A stretch of DNA of 64,000 nt from Parapedobacter indicus. GTDB lineage: Bacteria > Bacteroidota > Bacteroidia > Sphingobacteriales > Sphingobacteriaceae. Each line of letters starts with the position of its first letter. Positions within the stretch are counted from its first letter, which is position 1. Below, piece by piece: positions 17,985-27,716 of this stretch. Below the pieces are notes generated by a model. It was not told the origin of the DNA and made no database searches. It saw only the letters and a program-made list of their open reading frames with translations. Made by a program: the position numbers and the translations under genes. The stretch covers positions 202,710 to 266,709 of the forward strand of contig NZ_FOQO01000005.1 of NCBI RefSeq assembly GCF_900113765.1, given 5' to 3'.

Positions 17985-19493
17985 ATGAAAAAGAGATATT
18001 TACAGCTTGCACTGATCGCGTTATTAGGCGGTTCGTGTACCCAGAATTTCGAGGAGATCAATACAAATCCCGCGATGGTTAAGGAGGAGAATTTAAATCC
18101 GGATATGCTGCTCACGTGGTCGCTCAAACATTCGGTGTTTGAGTATTTCGGACCGAACACGCCATGGTCCATGCGGGAATACGCTGGCTATGTTGCCTAT
18201 GAAGAAACAGGTGATATCTTTCTCCCCTGCGACTGCGCTAACCCCTTTAATTACTATCGGCGGTTTATTGTCAACCTCAATGAGCTGATCAGGATTGTAT
18301 CTCCAGATTCTCGGAAAAGCAATCAGGTGGCCATCGCCCGGATCTGGAACGCATTCCTTTATCAGCGAATGACCGACGCCTACGGGGATATCCCGTACAG
18401 TGAAGCAGCAAAGGACCCCGTCAATGTCATTAACCAGCCGGTCTATGAGTCGCAAGCCTCGATTTATGGGAATCTATTGAATGAGTTGAAAGAAGCGGCT
18501 CAGATGCTTAGTACCGCGCCGGATCAGATTTCGTTCGGCAATGCAGACCTCATCTATAAAGGTGATCCGGAATTGTGGCGGAGGTTTGCCAATTCATTGC
18601 GCCTTCGCATGGCCATGCGCATCCGTTATGCGGATGCCACATTAGCAGGCCAGCACATCCAGGAAGTGGTGACGGCACCGTTGTTGGAAGACAATTCCCA
18701 CAATGCGCTACTAACAACCTTGCCGCCGGGTGGTTCCACTCCGGTGGATAACGTAAACCCCGTTTACACCAGCGGTCTCTCAGGAGCTAACCCGATCCGG
18801 TTCGGTTTTGCCATCTCAGAAGTGATGATTGAGCGGGATGATCCGCGATTACCGATCTATGCGGTGGCATCTACCGATGGGGTGAGCGGCTATAAAGGCC
18901 GACCCATTCAGTTGGAAGGAGAGGAGGAACGGAATTACTACGATCGTACCAATACGGCCGAAATCGGACCACTGTTGACGGGCGAAGTTGCGGATATCAT
19001 GGTCATGAATAGTGCTGAAGTATACTTTCTGCGTGCGGAAGCTGCGCTGGCCGGCTTGTCGACCGAAAATGTTCAGCAGATGTATCAGCAAGGTATTCAA
19101 CAATCCATGGCACAGGTGGGCCTTGAAGATGAAGCCGCCGCCTATACGGCCAAACCGTTGGTGGCTTTAGCTGGCGATGAGGAAGAACAGCTGAAGAAAA
19201 TTATTTTACAGAAATACATCGCCATTTACCCCAATGCCACAGAAGCGTGGGCCGAATGGCGTCGGACTGGATATCCAGCCATGTGGACTGGAAGCATGAA
19301 AGGGGCTACCAACGGGCAGATACCCCGGCGCATGACCTATCCGATCGATGAATTCGGGAAGAATGCGGAAAATCTTCGTCAGGCGATCGATCAGCTTCCG
19401 GGCGGCGACACGTTCCTTAGCAAGGTATGGTGGGATAAAAAGCCCGGACTTCCCTACACGCATCCGAAACAAGGAATGTTTCCGCCTAACTAA
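17985..19493 (+). CDS. SusD/RagB-like substrate-binding lipoprotein (SusD-like_2 type)
   Basis: 502 residues from the ATG at 17985, chosen because MKKRYLQLALIALLGGSC gives a clean lipoprotein signal (Cys18). An upstream ATG at 17961 overlapping the SusC stop would add eight unlikely residues. The sequence NFEEINTNPAMVKEENLNPD and later TPR-like helices match the SusD-like_2 family. It is a surface lipoprotein that captures the ligand over the SusC pore. It forms the standard pair with the upstream susC and is followed after 9 bp by the epimerase gene. Confidence 0.9.
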   Translation: MKKRYLQLALIALLGGSCTQNFEEINTNPAMVKEENLNPDMLLTWSLKHSVFEYFGPNTPWSMREYAGYVAYEETGDIFLPCDCANPFNYYRRFIVNLNELIRIVSPDSRKSNQVAIARIWNAFLYQRMTDAYGDIPYSEAAKDPVNVINQPVYESQASIYGNLLNELKEAAQMLSTAPDQISFGNADLIYKGDPELWRRFANSLRLRMAMRIRYADATLAGQHIQEVVTAPLLEDNSHNALLTTLPPGGSTPVDNVNPVYTSGLSGANPIRFGFAISEVMIERDDPRLPIYAVASTDGVSGYKGRPIQLEGEEERNYYDRTNTAEIGPLLTGEVADIMVMNSAEVYFLRAEAALAGLSTENVQQMYQQGIQQSMAQVGLEDEAAAYTAKPLVALAGDEEEQLKKIILQKYIAIYPNATEAWAEWRRTGYPAMWTGSMKGATNGQIPRRMTYPIDEFGKNAENLRQAIDQLPGGDTFLSKVWWDKKPGLPYTHPKQGMFPPN

Positions 19494-19502
19494 CGCATTT
19501 CC

Positions 19503-20600
19503 ATGATTATTTCCCATATCGATATTTATCGGTTTAGCATTCCCATGGTGCCTTTTGCAATCGCAACAGGCACCATGCTTCACGCCCAAAACGTATTTAT
19601 CCGAGTTCATACTAACGAAAATCGATATGGCGTGGGAGAGTGTTCTGCATTTCCAATGATCGTCGGAGAAACCCAGGATACTTGCTTGGTTGTAGCCAGG
19701 GAATTCGCCCGGCTCTGGAAAGGCCGCGATCCGATGGATATCGAATCACGCATGCAGGAGCTGCACCATTTTATTGATGGCAATAGCACCATTAAGAGTG
19801 CTTTTGATATGTGTCTGTATGATTTGGCTGCTAAAAATGCAGGTCAGCCGCTATGGCAGTTTCTTGGGGGAGAAAAACGGCAAATTATTACCGACGTTAC
19901 TGTGGGCATAGCTACGGTGGATGAAATGGCTGACCAGGCGATGAAATTTGTAGCGCAAGGAGCTACGATATTAAAGATTAAACTGGGCAACGATATTAAA
20001 TCTGATCTCAAGCGGTTAGCTAAAATACGTCGCGTGGTCGGCCCGGATATTCTCATTCGCGTAGATGCCAATCAGGGCTGGAGTTATACAGACGCATTGA
20101 ATATATTACAAGCCATGCGGGAACTGGATATTGAGTTCTGTGAACAGCCGATGCGCAGCTGGAATGACCATCTTTTACCGAAACTCAGAAGTTTATCGTC
20201 AGTTAGAATTATGGCGGATGAGAGCTGTTACGATCACCATGACGCCCAACGCCTCATCGCAGCCGGAGCCTGTGATGCTATCAATATCAAGCTAGCCAAG
20301 TCTGGTGGAATACACGAGGCGCTGCAATTACATCATGTGGCACAGCATGCAGGTATTCCCTGTATGATGGGCGGGATGTTAGAGAGCCGCATTGCGCTAA
20401 GTGCAAACCTACACCTGATTTACGCATGCCGGGGAATTGTGCATTATGATATGGATTCCTGTCTTATTGGTCATTTGGCTGACCCGGTGGTCGGCGGTGT
20501 TCAATATACTGATTTTACGTTGAATATCAACGATGAGCCAGGCTTGGGAGCCGATGCAGATGAACAGTTTTTGAAAAACTGCGAACGGATTACCATTTAA
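19503..20600 (+). CDS. Dipeptide epimerase (enolase superfamily, AEE-like)
   Basis: 365 residues, cytosolic. All residues expected for the L-Ala-D/L-Glu epimerase group are present at the right spacing: KIK (K158, K160), metal ligands D188, E214 and D239, the second base K263 in NIKLAKSGG, and the diagnostic DxD (D316, D318) that binds the dipeptide amino group. These enzymes epimerise the C-terminal residue of dipeptides and often act in recycling of murein peptides. The exact dipeptide is unknown. Its place inside a glycan locus, with a D-Ala-D-Ala ligase in the same neighbourhood, suggests the imported material includes D-amino-acid peptides. Confidence 0.87.
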   Translation: MIISHIDIYRFSIPMVPFAIATGTMLHAQNVFIRVHTNENRYGVGECSAFPMIVGETQDTCLVVAREFARLWKGRDPMDIESRMQELHHFIDGNSTIKSAFDMCLYDLAAKNAGQPLWQFLGGEKRQIITDVTVGIATVDEMADQAMKFVAQGATILKIKLGNDIKSDLKRLAKIRRVVGPDILIRVDANQGWSYTDALNILQAMRELDIEFCEQPMRSWNDHLLPKLRSLSSVRIMADESCYDHHDAQRLIAAGACDAINIKLAKSGGIHEALQLHHVAQHAGIPCMMGGMLESRIALSANLHLIYACRGIVHYDMDSCLIGHLADPVVGGVQYTDFTLNINDEPGLGADADEQFLKNCERITI

Positions 20601-20638
20601 ACAGCGTCGTTTATCTTCATTTCTAAATTTGCTTAACA

Positions 20639-21961
20639 TTGGAAAATACCATAAAACATAAAAGAAACATCAGCCCGATAGCTATCATTGGTGCATTGTT
20701 TTTTATATTTGGTTTTATTACCTGGCTCAATTCGGTACTTATCCCGTATCTTGAAATCGCATGTGAACTAAACAAGTTCCAGTCGTATTTCGTCACATTT
20801 GCGTTCTACATGGCGTATTTGGTAATGGCGCCCCTATCGGCAGCGACGCTCCGTCGCTTTGGTTTCAAAAATGGCATGGGCGTAGGGCTACTCATCATGG
20901 CATTCGGCGCGCTGCTGTTTATTCCTGCGGCATTCAGCCGGATGTATTTTCTCTTTTTGACGGGCTTATTCGTCATGGGCAGCGGGCTGGCCATCCTGCA
21001 GACCGCATCTAATCCTTACATTACCATTGTTGGCCCGATCGAATCAGCGGTGAAACGCATGAGCATCATGGGTATCTGCAACAAACTGGCAGGCGCCTTG
21101 GCGCCGATTATACTTGGATTGTTCTTAAAATTAGACGACACCGATCACCTGCTGGCTCGCATCAATTCGCTTTCGGCAACGGCAAAAGCTACCGCACTCG
21201 ATGAAATGGCCATGCGCGTTATACCACCCTATATTGCCATTATTGTGGTGTTGTTGGTGCTTGCTTATCTCATATTCAAATCCGGCCTTCCTGAAATCGA
21301 TACGAACGCCGATAATCACACGACCGTTCAGGCGGTTGGCAAGAAAAGTGTGTTCCAGTTTCCGCATGTGATTTTAGGCGTTTTCACGCTCTTCCTGTAT
21401 GTGGGCGTTGAGGTGATGGCGGGCGATACGATTATTAGTTACGGACTGTCACAAGGTGTTCCCTTTGCTACGGCAAAACTGTTTACTACCGGCACATTGG
21501 TTGCCATGGTCGTTGGGTATATCATTGGTACCTTTGCAGTACCTCGATACATTAGCCAGGAAAATGTACTGAAAGTAAGCGCCTTATTGGGAATCGGTCT
21601 GACGATCAGTGTGGTGTCGACGGAGGGCTACCTATCCGTTGGATCGGTGGCCTTGTTGGGCTTGGCTAATTCGCTTATGTGGCCGGCCATCTGGCCACTG
21701 ACGCTCGCGGGTTTGGGCCGTTATACCAAGGCTGCGTCGTCTTTACTTATCATGGGCATTTCTGGAGGCGCCCTAATTCCACTTATTTACGGGGCGATTA
21801 TTGACCATCAAGTGCAGCAGTCAATGTCTGCAGGGGTAGCCAAGGTCATGGCCACGGCAAATGCTTCACAACAGGCTTACCTAATTATGTTGCCCTGTTA
21901 TTTCGTAATTTTTTATTATGCTATAAAAGGCCATCGATTAGGTAGGGTGAGGAAGGGATAA
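20639..21961 (+). CDS. MFS sugar transporter, FucP/NagP-like
   Basis: 440 residues, about 12 predicted membrane helices. The N-terminal segment (ALFFIFGFITWLNSVLIPYLEIACELN) is the conserved first helix and loop of the FHS subfamily (L-fucose, glucose/galactose, and GlcNAc transporters of the NagP kind), and ILQTASNPYITIVGP is another subfamily mark. It imports a monosaccharide with protons across the inner membrane. The only good start is TTG at 20639, since the next in-frame ATG falls inside the membrane domain. As last gene of the operon it would bring in the sugar released by the GH109 and GH20 enzymes, plausibly GalNAc or GlcNAc. Confidence 0.88.
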   Translation: MENTIKHKRNISPIAIIGALFFIFGFITWLNSVLIPYLEIACELNKFQSYFVTFAFYMAYLVMAPLSAATLRRFGFKNGMGVGLLIMAFGALLFIPAAFSRMYFLFLTGLFVMGSGLAILQTASNPYITIVGPIESAVKRMSIMGICNKLAGALAPIILGLFLKLDDTDHLLARINSLSATAKATALDEMAMRVIPPYIAIIVVLLVLAYLIFKSGLPEIDTNADNHTTVQAVGKKSVFQFPHVILGVFTLFLYVGVEVMAGDTIISYGLSQGVPFATAKLFTTGTLVAMVVGYIIGTFAVPRYISQENVLKVSALLGIGLTISVVSTEGYLSVGSVALLGLANSLMWPAIWPLTLAGLGRYTKAASSLLIMGISGGALIPLIYGAIIDHQVQQSMSAGVAKVMATANASQQAYLIMLPCYFVIFYYAIKGHRLGRVRKG

Positions 21962-22139
21962 ACAGCAGAAAAGTACGGGAAAAGTAAGTGCCCTGCGAAG
22001 AGTTCTTTGATGTATTTGTCCAATAATTTTAGCATTTATTAGTGGATTTCACCTATAAACCATTATCTTTAGCGGCTGATTAGTGACTGCTAATTGCGTA
22101 GCAATCATCTGTCAATGAAGACTGACATGGCGAATAATC

Positions 22140-22170
22140 TTGCTTGTTAAGGCAATTTTGGCTAATTTTG
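22140..22170 (+). promoter_or_regulatory. Promoter of uvrA
   Basis: TTG at 22140-22142, 20-base spacer, TAATTTTG at 22163-22170: exact consensus. The predicted leader is about 23 bases. The rest of the 238-bp gap after the transporter gene shows no clear terminator hairpin. Confidence 0.72.
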
Positions 22171-22199
22171 CGTACCACATGATTTATTGATTAGGGTAC

Positions 22200-25067
22200 A
22201 TGACGAAACAAATGACGCCCGATCTGGGTGAATCCCACGAAGGTGGGGAAATACAGGTATTCGGCGCTCGCGTACATAACCTCAGAGACATTGATGTAAG
22301 TTTTCCACGAAATGAACTGGTTGTCATTACGGGGTTGAGCGGCAGCGGGAAGTCTTCGCTGGCGTTCGATACGATCTACGCGGAAGGACAGCGCCGCTAC
22401 ATGGAAACATTCAGTGCATATAGCAGGCAATTTCTCGGGGGCATGGAGCGCCCGGATGTCGACAAGATTTCGGGACTCAGCCCGGTGATTTCCATTGAGC
22501 AGAAAACGACGAGCAAGAACCCGCGCTCTACGGTGGGTACCATCACAGAAGTGTATGATTTTATGCGACTGCTCTTTGCCCGGGCGGGGGAAGCGTATTC
22601 CTACGTAACAGGCAAACGAATGGAGCGGATGTCGGAAGACCAGGTGGTCGACCGCATCATCCAGCAGTTCGAGGGACAGGCCATCAATGTGCTGGCGCCG
22701 GTGGTGAAGGGGCGCAAAGGCCATTACCGGGAGCTGTTTGAACAGATCCGTAAACAAGGGTATGTGAAAGTGCGTGTGGATGGCGAGTTGCTGGATTTGG
22801 TACCGAAAATGCAGGTAGACCGCTATAAGATCCACGATATTGAAATGGTCATCGACCGGCTACTCGTATCGGAGAAGGACCGGAAACGCCTGTATGCATC
22901 GGTGATGCAGGCGATGAAAGCAGCCAAGGGAATCATCAAGATCAGCGATAAGGCCAATAACGAGCATTTCTACAGCCGTTACCTGATGGATGCAGCGTCG
23001 GGTATTTCCTATGACGAACCGCAGCCGAACACATTCTCGTTCAATTCGCCCTATGGGGCATGCGAAAAATGCGACGGATTAGGCTATGTGTATGAAATCG
23101 ACCGCCATGCTGTTATTCCTGACTCCAAGCTCAGCATTCAGAAGGGGGGGCTTGCCCCGCTGGGTGAATATCGGGATACGTGGAATTTCCAGGTGCTTAA
23201 GGCGGTAGCCAAGAAGTTCGACTTTTCATTGACCACCCCCATCGAAAAGCTTACGGACGAACAATTAAATATCCTCCTCAACGGCGCGGAAGAAGAAGTG
23301 GTCGTGCCGGTGACGTACAGCAGCTGGAATACCAAGGATTACAAGATTTTGTTTGAAGGGCTTTTCAAAATGCTGGAGGACCAAAACGAGCGTCTCGGCT
23401 CAAATGGGCAGAATTTGGAAGAATACCGTGCACAGCGAATCTGTCCGGCCTGCCACGGTGCACGGCTTAAAAAGGAATCGCTGCACTTTAAAATTGCGGA
23501 CAAGAACATCCACGAACTGGCGGTGATGGACATCACCACACTAGCAGCGTGGTTCGGGGAGGTGGCGCAACGGTTAGACGAACGGCAAACCATCATTGCA
23601 ACGGAAATTCTGAAAGAGATACGCGCCCGGCTTGGGTTTTTGCTGGATGTGGGCCTCAACTACTTGACGTTGGACCGCACCGCCAAAACACTTTCGGGTG
23701 GCGAAGCGCAGCGCATTCGGCTGGCAACGCAAATCGGGTCGCAGTTGGTCAACGTGCTTTACATCTTGGATGAACCCAGTATCGGCCTGCATCAGCGGGA
23801 TAATGAGCGGCTTATCAACGCCCTAAAAAACCTTCGGGATATCGGTAACTCCGTTTTGGTGGTGGAACACGATAAGGATATGATTCTTCATGCCGATTAC
23901 GTAATTGACATGGGGCCGGCGGCGGGCGCGCATGGGGGGCTGGTTGTGGCGCAGGGAAAACCAGCCGAAATCATGCAAGCCAATACGCTTACCGCTGCTT
24001 ACCTCAATGGCCGGAAAGAGATTCGGATACCGGAAAAACGCAGGGAAGGAAATGGCCACAGCCTGCGGCTATCTGGGGCAACTGGTCACAACCTGCGCAA
24101 GGTGAATGTTGAATTGCCCTTGGGGAAGTTGGTGCTCGTAACCGGCGTTTCTGGAAGCGGCAAGTCAAGTCTGATCACGGAGACGTTATATCCCATCCTG
24201 AACCGTCACTTCTTCCGGGCGAAGAAAACGCCCCTTCCCTATAAAAAAATCGAAGGCTTGGAGCACATCGATAAAGTGATCGAAATTGACCAAAGCCCCA
24301 TCGGGCGTACCCCCCGTTCCAATCCCTCTACGTATACCGGTGTATTTTCGGACATCCGCGCGTTGTTTGTGCAGCTGCCCGAGTCCAAAATCCGCGGATA
24401 TAAACCCGGCCGTTTTTCCTTTAATGTAAAAGGGGGACGCTGCGAAACCTGTCAGGGAGCGGGGATGAAAGTGATCGAAATGAATTTCCTGCCGGATGTG
24501 CAGGTGCCGTGTGAAACGTGCAACGGCAAGCGTTACAACCGGGAGACGCTGGAAGTCCGCTACCGGGGTAAATCCATCAGTGATGTGCTGGACATGCGCA
24601 TAGACGAGGCCGTCAGCTTTTTTGAAAATATCCCTTCCATTTACCGTAAAATTAAGACGTTGCAGGATGTCGGCCTGGGCTACCTTACGCTTGGGCAGTC
24701 GTCGGTAACGCTCTCGGGAGGCGAAGCGCAGCGGGTGAAGCTGGCCACGGAGCTTTCCAAAAAAGATACCGGCAAAACGTTCTATATTTTGGATGAACCG
24801 ACCACGGGACTTCATTTCGAGGATGTAAATGTGTTGTTGGGAGTAATTAATCGGTTGGTAGACCGTGGAAACACCGTATTAATTATTGAGCATAACCTGG
24901 ACGTCATCAAAGTGGCCGACTGGGTGATAGACCTGGGTCCGGAGGGTGGTGCCGGCGGTGGCGAGATCCTTTTCAGCGGCACACCGGAAGACCTAATCTA
25001 CTGCAAGCGGAGTGAAACCGCTCGTTTTCTTGCCCAGGAAATGCGTGGAGTAGCGACGTTTTCGTAA
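22200..25067 (+). CDS. uvrA: UvrABC excinuclease subunit A
   Basis: 955 residues, standard size. There are two ABC ATPase modules: Walker A GLSGSGKS at 45-52 and GVSGSGKS near 649, with signature LSGGEAQR near 498 and 838. Zinc-finger cysteine pairs are visible (CEKCDG with CPACHG; CETCQG with CETCNG). UvrA dimers scan DNA for bulky lesions and load UvrB in nucleotide excision repair. It has its own promoter and is followed 11 bp later by mutL, so two repair systems may be cotranscribed. Confidence 0.97.
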   Translation: MTKQMTPDLGESHEGGEIQVFGARVHNLRDIDVSFPRNELVVITGLSGSGKSSLAFDTIYAEGQRRYMETFSAYSRQFLGGMERPDVDKISGLSPVISIEQKTTSKNPRSTVGTITEVYDFMRLLFARAGEAYSYVTGKRMERMSEDQVVDRIIQQFEGQAINVLAPVVKGRKGHYRELFEQIRKQGYVKVRVDGELLDLVPKMQVDRYKIHDIEMVIDRLLVSEKDRKRLYASVMQAMKAAKGIIKISDKANNEHFYSRYLMDAASGISYDEPQPNTFSFNSPYGACEKCDGLGYVYEIDRHAVIPDSKLSIQKGGLAPLGEYRDTWNFQVLKAVAKKFDFSLTTPIEKLTDEQLNILLNGAEEEVVVPVTYSSWNTKDYKILFEGLFKMLEDQNERLGSNGQNLEEYRAQRICPACHGARLKKESLHFKIADKNIHELAVMDITTLAAWFGEVAQRLDERQTIIATEILKEIRARLGFLLDVGLNYLTLDRTAKTLSGGEAQRIRLATQIGSQLVNVLYILDEPSIGLHQRDNERLINALKNLRDIGNSVLVVEHDKDMILHADYVIDMGPAAGAHGGLVVAQGKPAEIMQANTLTAAYLNGRKEIRIPEKRREGNGHSLRLSGATGHNLRKVNVELPLGKLVLVTGVSGSGKSSLITETLYPILNRHFFRAKKTPLPYKKIEGLEHIDKVIEIDQSPIGRTPRSNPSTYTGVFSDIRALFVQLPESKIRGYKPGRFSFNVKGGRCETCQGAGMKVIEMNFLPDVQVPCETCNGKRYNRETLEVRYRGKSISDVLDMRIDEAVSFFENIPSIYRKIKTLQDVGLGYLTLGQSSVTLSGGEAQRVKLATELSKKDTGKTFYILDEPTTGLHFEDVNVLLGVINRLVDRGNTVLIIEHNLDVIKVADWVIDLGPEGGAGGGEILFSGTPEDLIYCKRSETARFLAQEMRGVATFS

Positions 25068-25078
25068 CTTCGCAGCGT

Positions 25079-26902
25079 ATGTCAGACGTTATCCAACTGT
25101 TGCCGGATGCCGTGGCCAACCAGATTGCCGCGGGAGAAGTGGTGCAGCGCCCGGCATCGGCAGTAAAGGAGTTGATCGAAAATGCGATCGATGCAGGAGC
25201 CGACAAAATTCGGCTAATCGTGAAAGAGGGAGGAAAATCGCTCATCCAGGTGATTGACAACGGCTGTGGCATGAGCATGACCGACGCAAGGCTTTGTTTC
25301 GAGCGCCACGCCACCTCAAAGATCCGTAAAGCGGAGGACCTGTTTGCCATCCGTTCGATGGGGTTCCGGGGTGAAGCCATGGCTTCCATTGCAGCCATCG
25401 CGCATGTGGAACTGAAAACGCGGCGCGTGGAAGACGAATTGGGCACGCGGGTGGAGATAGAAGGGTCGAATGTGGTCGGGCAGGAGCCGGAAGCGCTTCC
25501 AGCGGGGACTAGCATTGCGGTCAAAAACTTGTTTTATAACATACCTGCAAGGCGTAATTTTCTGAAAAGCAATCCGGTGGAGATGCGTCACATCGTGGAT
25601 GAATTCCAACGATTGGCCTTGGCGTATCCGCGCATTTTCTTTACGCTTCATAGCGACAATAATGAATTGTTTCACCTACCCGGGGAAAGTCTCAAACAAC
25701 GGATTGTCCATATTTTTGGCAGCGGTTATAACCAACGGCTGGTACCGGTGGAAGAAGAAACCACGATCATTAATCTCAAAGGATTTATTGGAAAGCCCGA
25801 ATACGCGAAGAAAACACGGGGAGAGCAGTTTTTTTTTGTGAATGGCCGCTTCGTGAAAGACCCCTATCTGAATCACGCCGTGGTGAAAGCGTATGAAGAT
25901 ATCCTACCATCGGAAAGTTTTCCGCTTTATGTGTTGTTTATCGAGATTGATCCGGCGAAAATCGACATCAATGTCCATCCCACAAAAACGGAAATCAAAT
26001 ACGAAGATGAACGGGCGATCTATGCCATTATCCAATCGGCCGTAAAACGATCGTTAGGACGGTATAACATCACACCTACCCTGGACTTTAACCAGGAGAC
26101 GGGGTTCAGCCAGATGATCAGTCCGAAGCCGCTGGAGGAAATCACGCCTCCCTCCGTTACGTTCAATCCGGATTTCAATCCGTTTGACAGCGGAAAGGCC
26201 AGCGGCAGCCGGCAGGTATCGCCCATCCCGCAAAATTGGGACACGTTATACCAGATTTCGCAGAAAGAAGCGCCCGCTCAGCTGGGACTTCATAGAAACG
26301 ATGCGGATTCGTCTGCCGAACAACCGCATGCAGGGAAAAAGCAACCCTTCCAGCTGCACAACCGGTATATCGTATCGCAAATTCATTCGGGATTCATCCT
26401 GATCGATCAGCAGGCCGCGCACGAACGCATCCTATTTGAGCAGTTCTGCCAGCACTTGGAAAACCGACAAGGTGCGAGTCAGCAAAGCTTATTTCCGCAG
26501 ACGGTTACGCTGAACGCCGCAGACTTCCAGCTGATTAACGACTTATTGCCTGATATACAGGCACTGGGCTTCCAGATCCGGGAATTTGGGAAGCATACAT
26601 TTGTCGTAGAGGGCATTCCGGCAGATCTGACGTCGGGAATGAGTGAGCGGCAGGTATTGGAACAGTTGTTGGAAGACTATAAAAATAACCAGGCAGCGTT
26701 GAAATTACCCAGGCGGGAGAAGCTGGCCCGAAGCCTGGCCCGGCATGCCGCCATTAAGCCGGGTACGGCCCTATCGACGGACGACATGGCTGAATTGATT
26801 GATCGGCTGTTTGCCTGCGAAATGCCCAATGCGTCATTGAGCGGTAAACCCGTAATCCTTACATTTACATTGCAAGAACTGTCTGAACGGTTCGAGCGTT
26901 AA
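25079..26902 (+). CDS. mutL: DNA mismatch repair protein MutL
   Basis: 607 residues. N-terminal GHKL ATPase: ENAIDAGAD near 34-42, DNGCGM at 60-65, GFRGEA at 95-100. The mid-region linker (about 335-410) is low in conservation. The C-terminal dimerisation/endonuclease domain carries the DQHA(x)2E(x)4E motif as DQQAAHERILFE starting at D443, so the His of the classical motif is Gln. The terminal CPHGRP-type motif reads PNASLSGKPV. MutL couples mismatch recognition by MutS to strand incision. Whether this version nicks DNA is uncertain from sequence. Confidence 0.95.
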   Translation: MSDVIQLLPDAVANQIAAGEVVQRPASAVKELIENAIDAGADKIRLIVKEGGKSLIQVIDNGCGMSMTDARLCFERHATSKIRKAEDLFAIRSMGFRGEAMASIAAIAHVELKTRRVEDELGTRVEIEGSNVVGQEPEALPAGTSIAVKNLFYNIPARRNFLKSNPVEMRHIVDEFQRLALAYPRIFFTLHSDNNELFHLPGESLKQRIVHIFGSGYNQRLVPVEEETTIINLKGFIGKPEYAKKTRGEQFFFVNGRFVKDPYLNHAVVKAYEDILPSESFPLYVLFIEIDPAKIDINVHPTKTEIKYEDERAIYAIIQSAVKRSLGRYNITPTLDFNQETGFSQMISPKPLEEITPPSVTFNPDFNPFDSGKASGSRQVSPIPQNWDTLYQISQKEAPAQLGLHRNDADSSAEQPHAGKKQPFQLHNRYIVSQIHSGFILIDQQAAHERILFEQFCQHLENRQGASQQSLFPQTVTLNAADFQLINDLLPDIQALGFQIREFGKHTFVVEGIPADLTSGMSERQVLEQLLEDYKNNQAALKLPRREKLARSLARHAAIKPGTALSTDDMAELIDRLFACEMPNASLSGKPVILTFTLQELSERFER

Positions 26903-26917
26903 TTTTTGAAGAATACT

Positions 26918-27652
26918 ATGTTTAACAACACCGCATCACCGTTTTCAGGGATACCGCCCGTTGTCAAGAACCTATTGATTGTCAATATCATCTGCTTTAT
27001 CGGCAGCGCATTGATTTTTCCAGAAGCAAACCGGTTGTTTGGCGTATACTATCCCGACTCTCCGTTTTTCAAGATTTGGCAGGTTGTCACGTATATGTTT
27101 ATGCATGGCGGGTTGGGGCACATCTTTTTCAACATGTTTGCGTTGTTTATGTTCGGCCCGGTCCTAGAGCAGGTCATCGGGTCAAAACGCTTTCTAAATT
27201 ACTACCTAATTACAGGACTCGGCGCGCTGGTGTTGCAATTTGGGGTACAGGCGCTGGAGGTTTACCAAATTACAGGGACGGCCGCTGCCCGCGACTGGCT
27301 TCGCTTTGATATGCTTGCTGGCGTAGTGCAAGGCAATCATCCCGACTTGAACCAGGAGAGCTTTAACAAGCTGGTGTCGGTTTACAATACACCGATGGTG
27401 GGTGCCTCGGGTGCAATATTCGGATTGTTGATCGCGTTTGGCTACCTGTTTCCCAATACACCATTGATGCTGATATTTCTGCCGGTACCGATCAAAGCGA
27501 AGTATTTTATTCCGGTGATGATCTTGATTGAGTTGTTTTTAGGAATTTCCCGCACCGGCAGTTCCATTGCGCATTTTGCACACATCGGCGGGGCCCTGGT
27601 CGGCTTCCTGCTGATCAAGCTGTGGGGAATCCGCAGGCCGAATTATTGGTAA
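26918..27652 (+). CDS. Rhomboid-family intramembrane serine protease
   Basis: 244 residues from the ATG at 26918; a TTG at 26906 is less likely. Six or so membrane helices with the rhomboid marks HGGLGHIFFNMFALFMFG (helix 2), catalytic Ser164 in GASGAIFG and catalytic His222 in AHIGGALVGF. Rhomboids cut substrates within the inner membrane. It follows mutL by 15 bp and precedes a second rhomboid, a recurrent arrangement in this phylum as far as I recall. Substrates are unknown. Confidence 0.92.
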   Translation: MFNNTASPFSGIPPVVKNLLIVNIICFIGSALIFPEANRLFGVYYPDSPFFKIWQVVTYMFMHGGLGHIFFNMFALFMFGPVLEQVIGSKRFLNYYLITGLGALVLQFGVQALEVYQITGTAAARDWLRFDMLAGVVQGNHPDLNQESFNKLVSVYNTPMVGASGAIFGLLIAFGYLFPNTPLMLIFLPVPIKAKYFIPVMILIELFLGISRTGSSIAHFAHIGGALVGFLLIKLWGIRRPNYW

Positions 27653-27716
27653 GGATTTGATTGGGAAAAATGATTCAGAAAAAAAATTCATATATTAGCG
27701 ATTCTTATCAGGAACT

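Noticed and set aside
21962..22199. Riboswitch or terminator in the gap before uvrA
   Set aside because: I found no convincing hairpin with T-run and no known riboswitch core; only the uvrA promoter is supported.
24186..24815. 209-codon frame antisense to uvrA
   Set aside because: Shadow of the conserved second ATPase module of UvrA.
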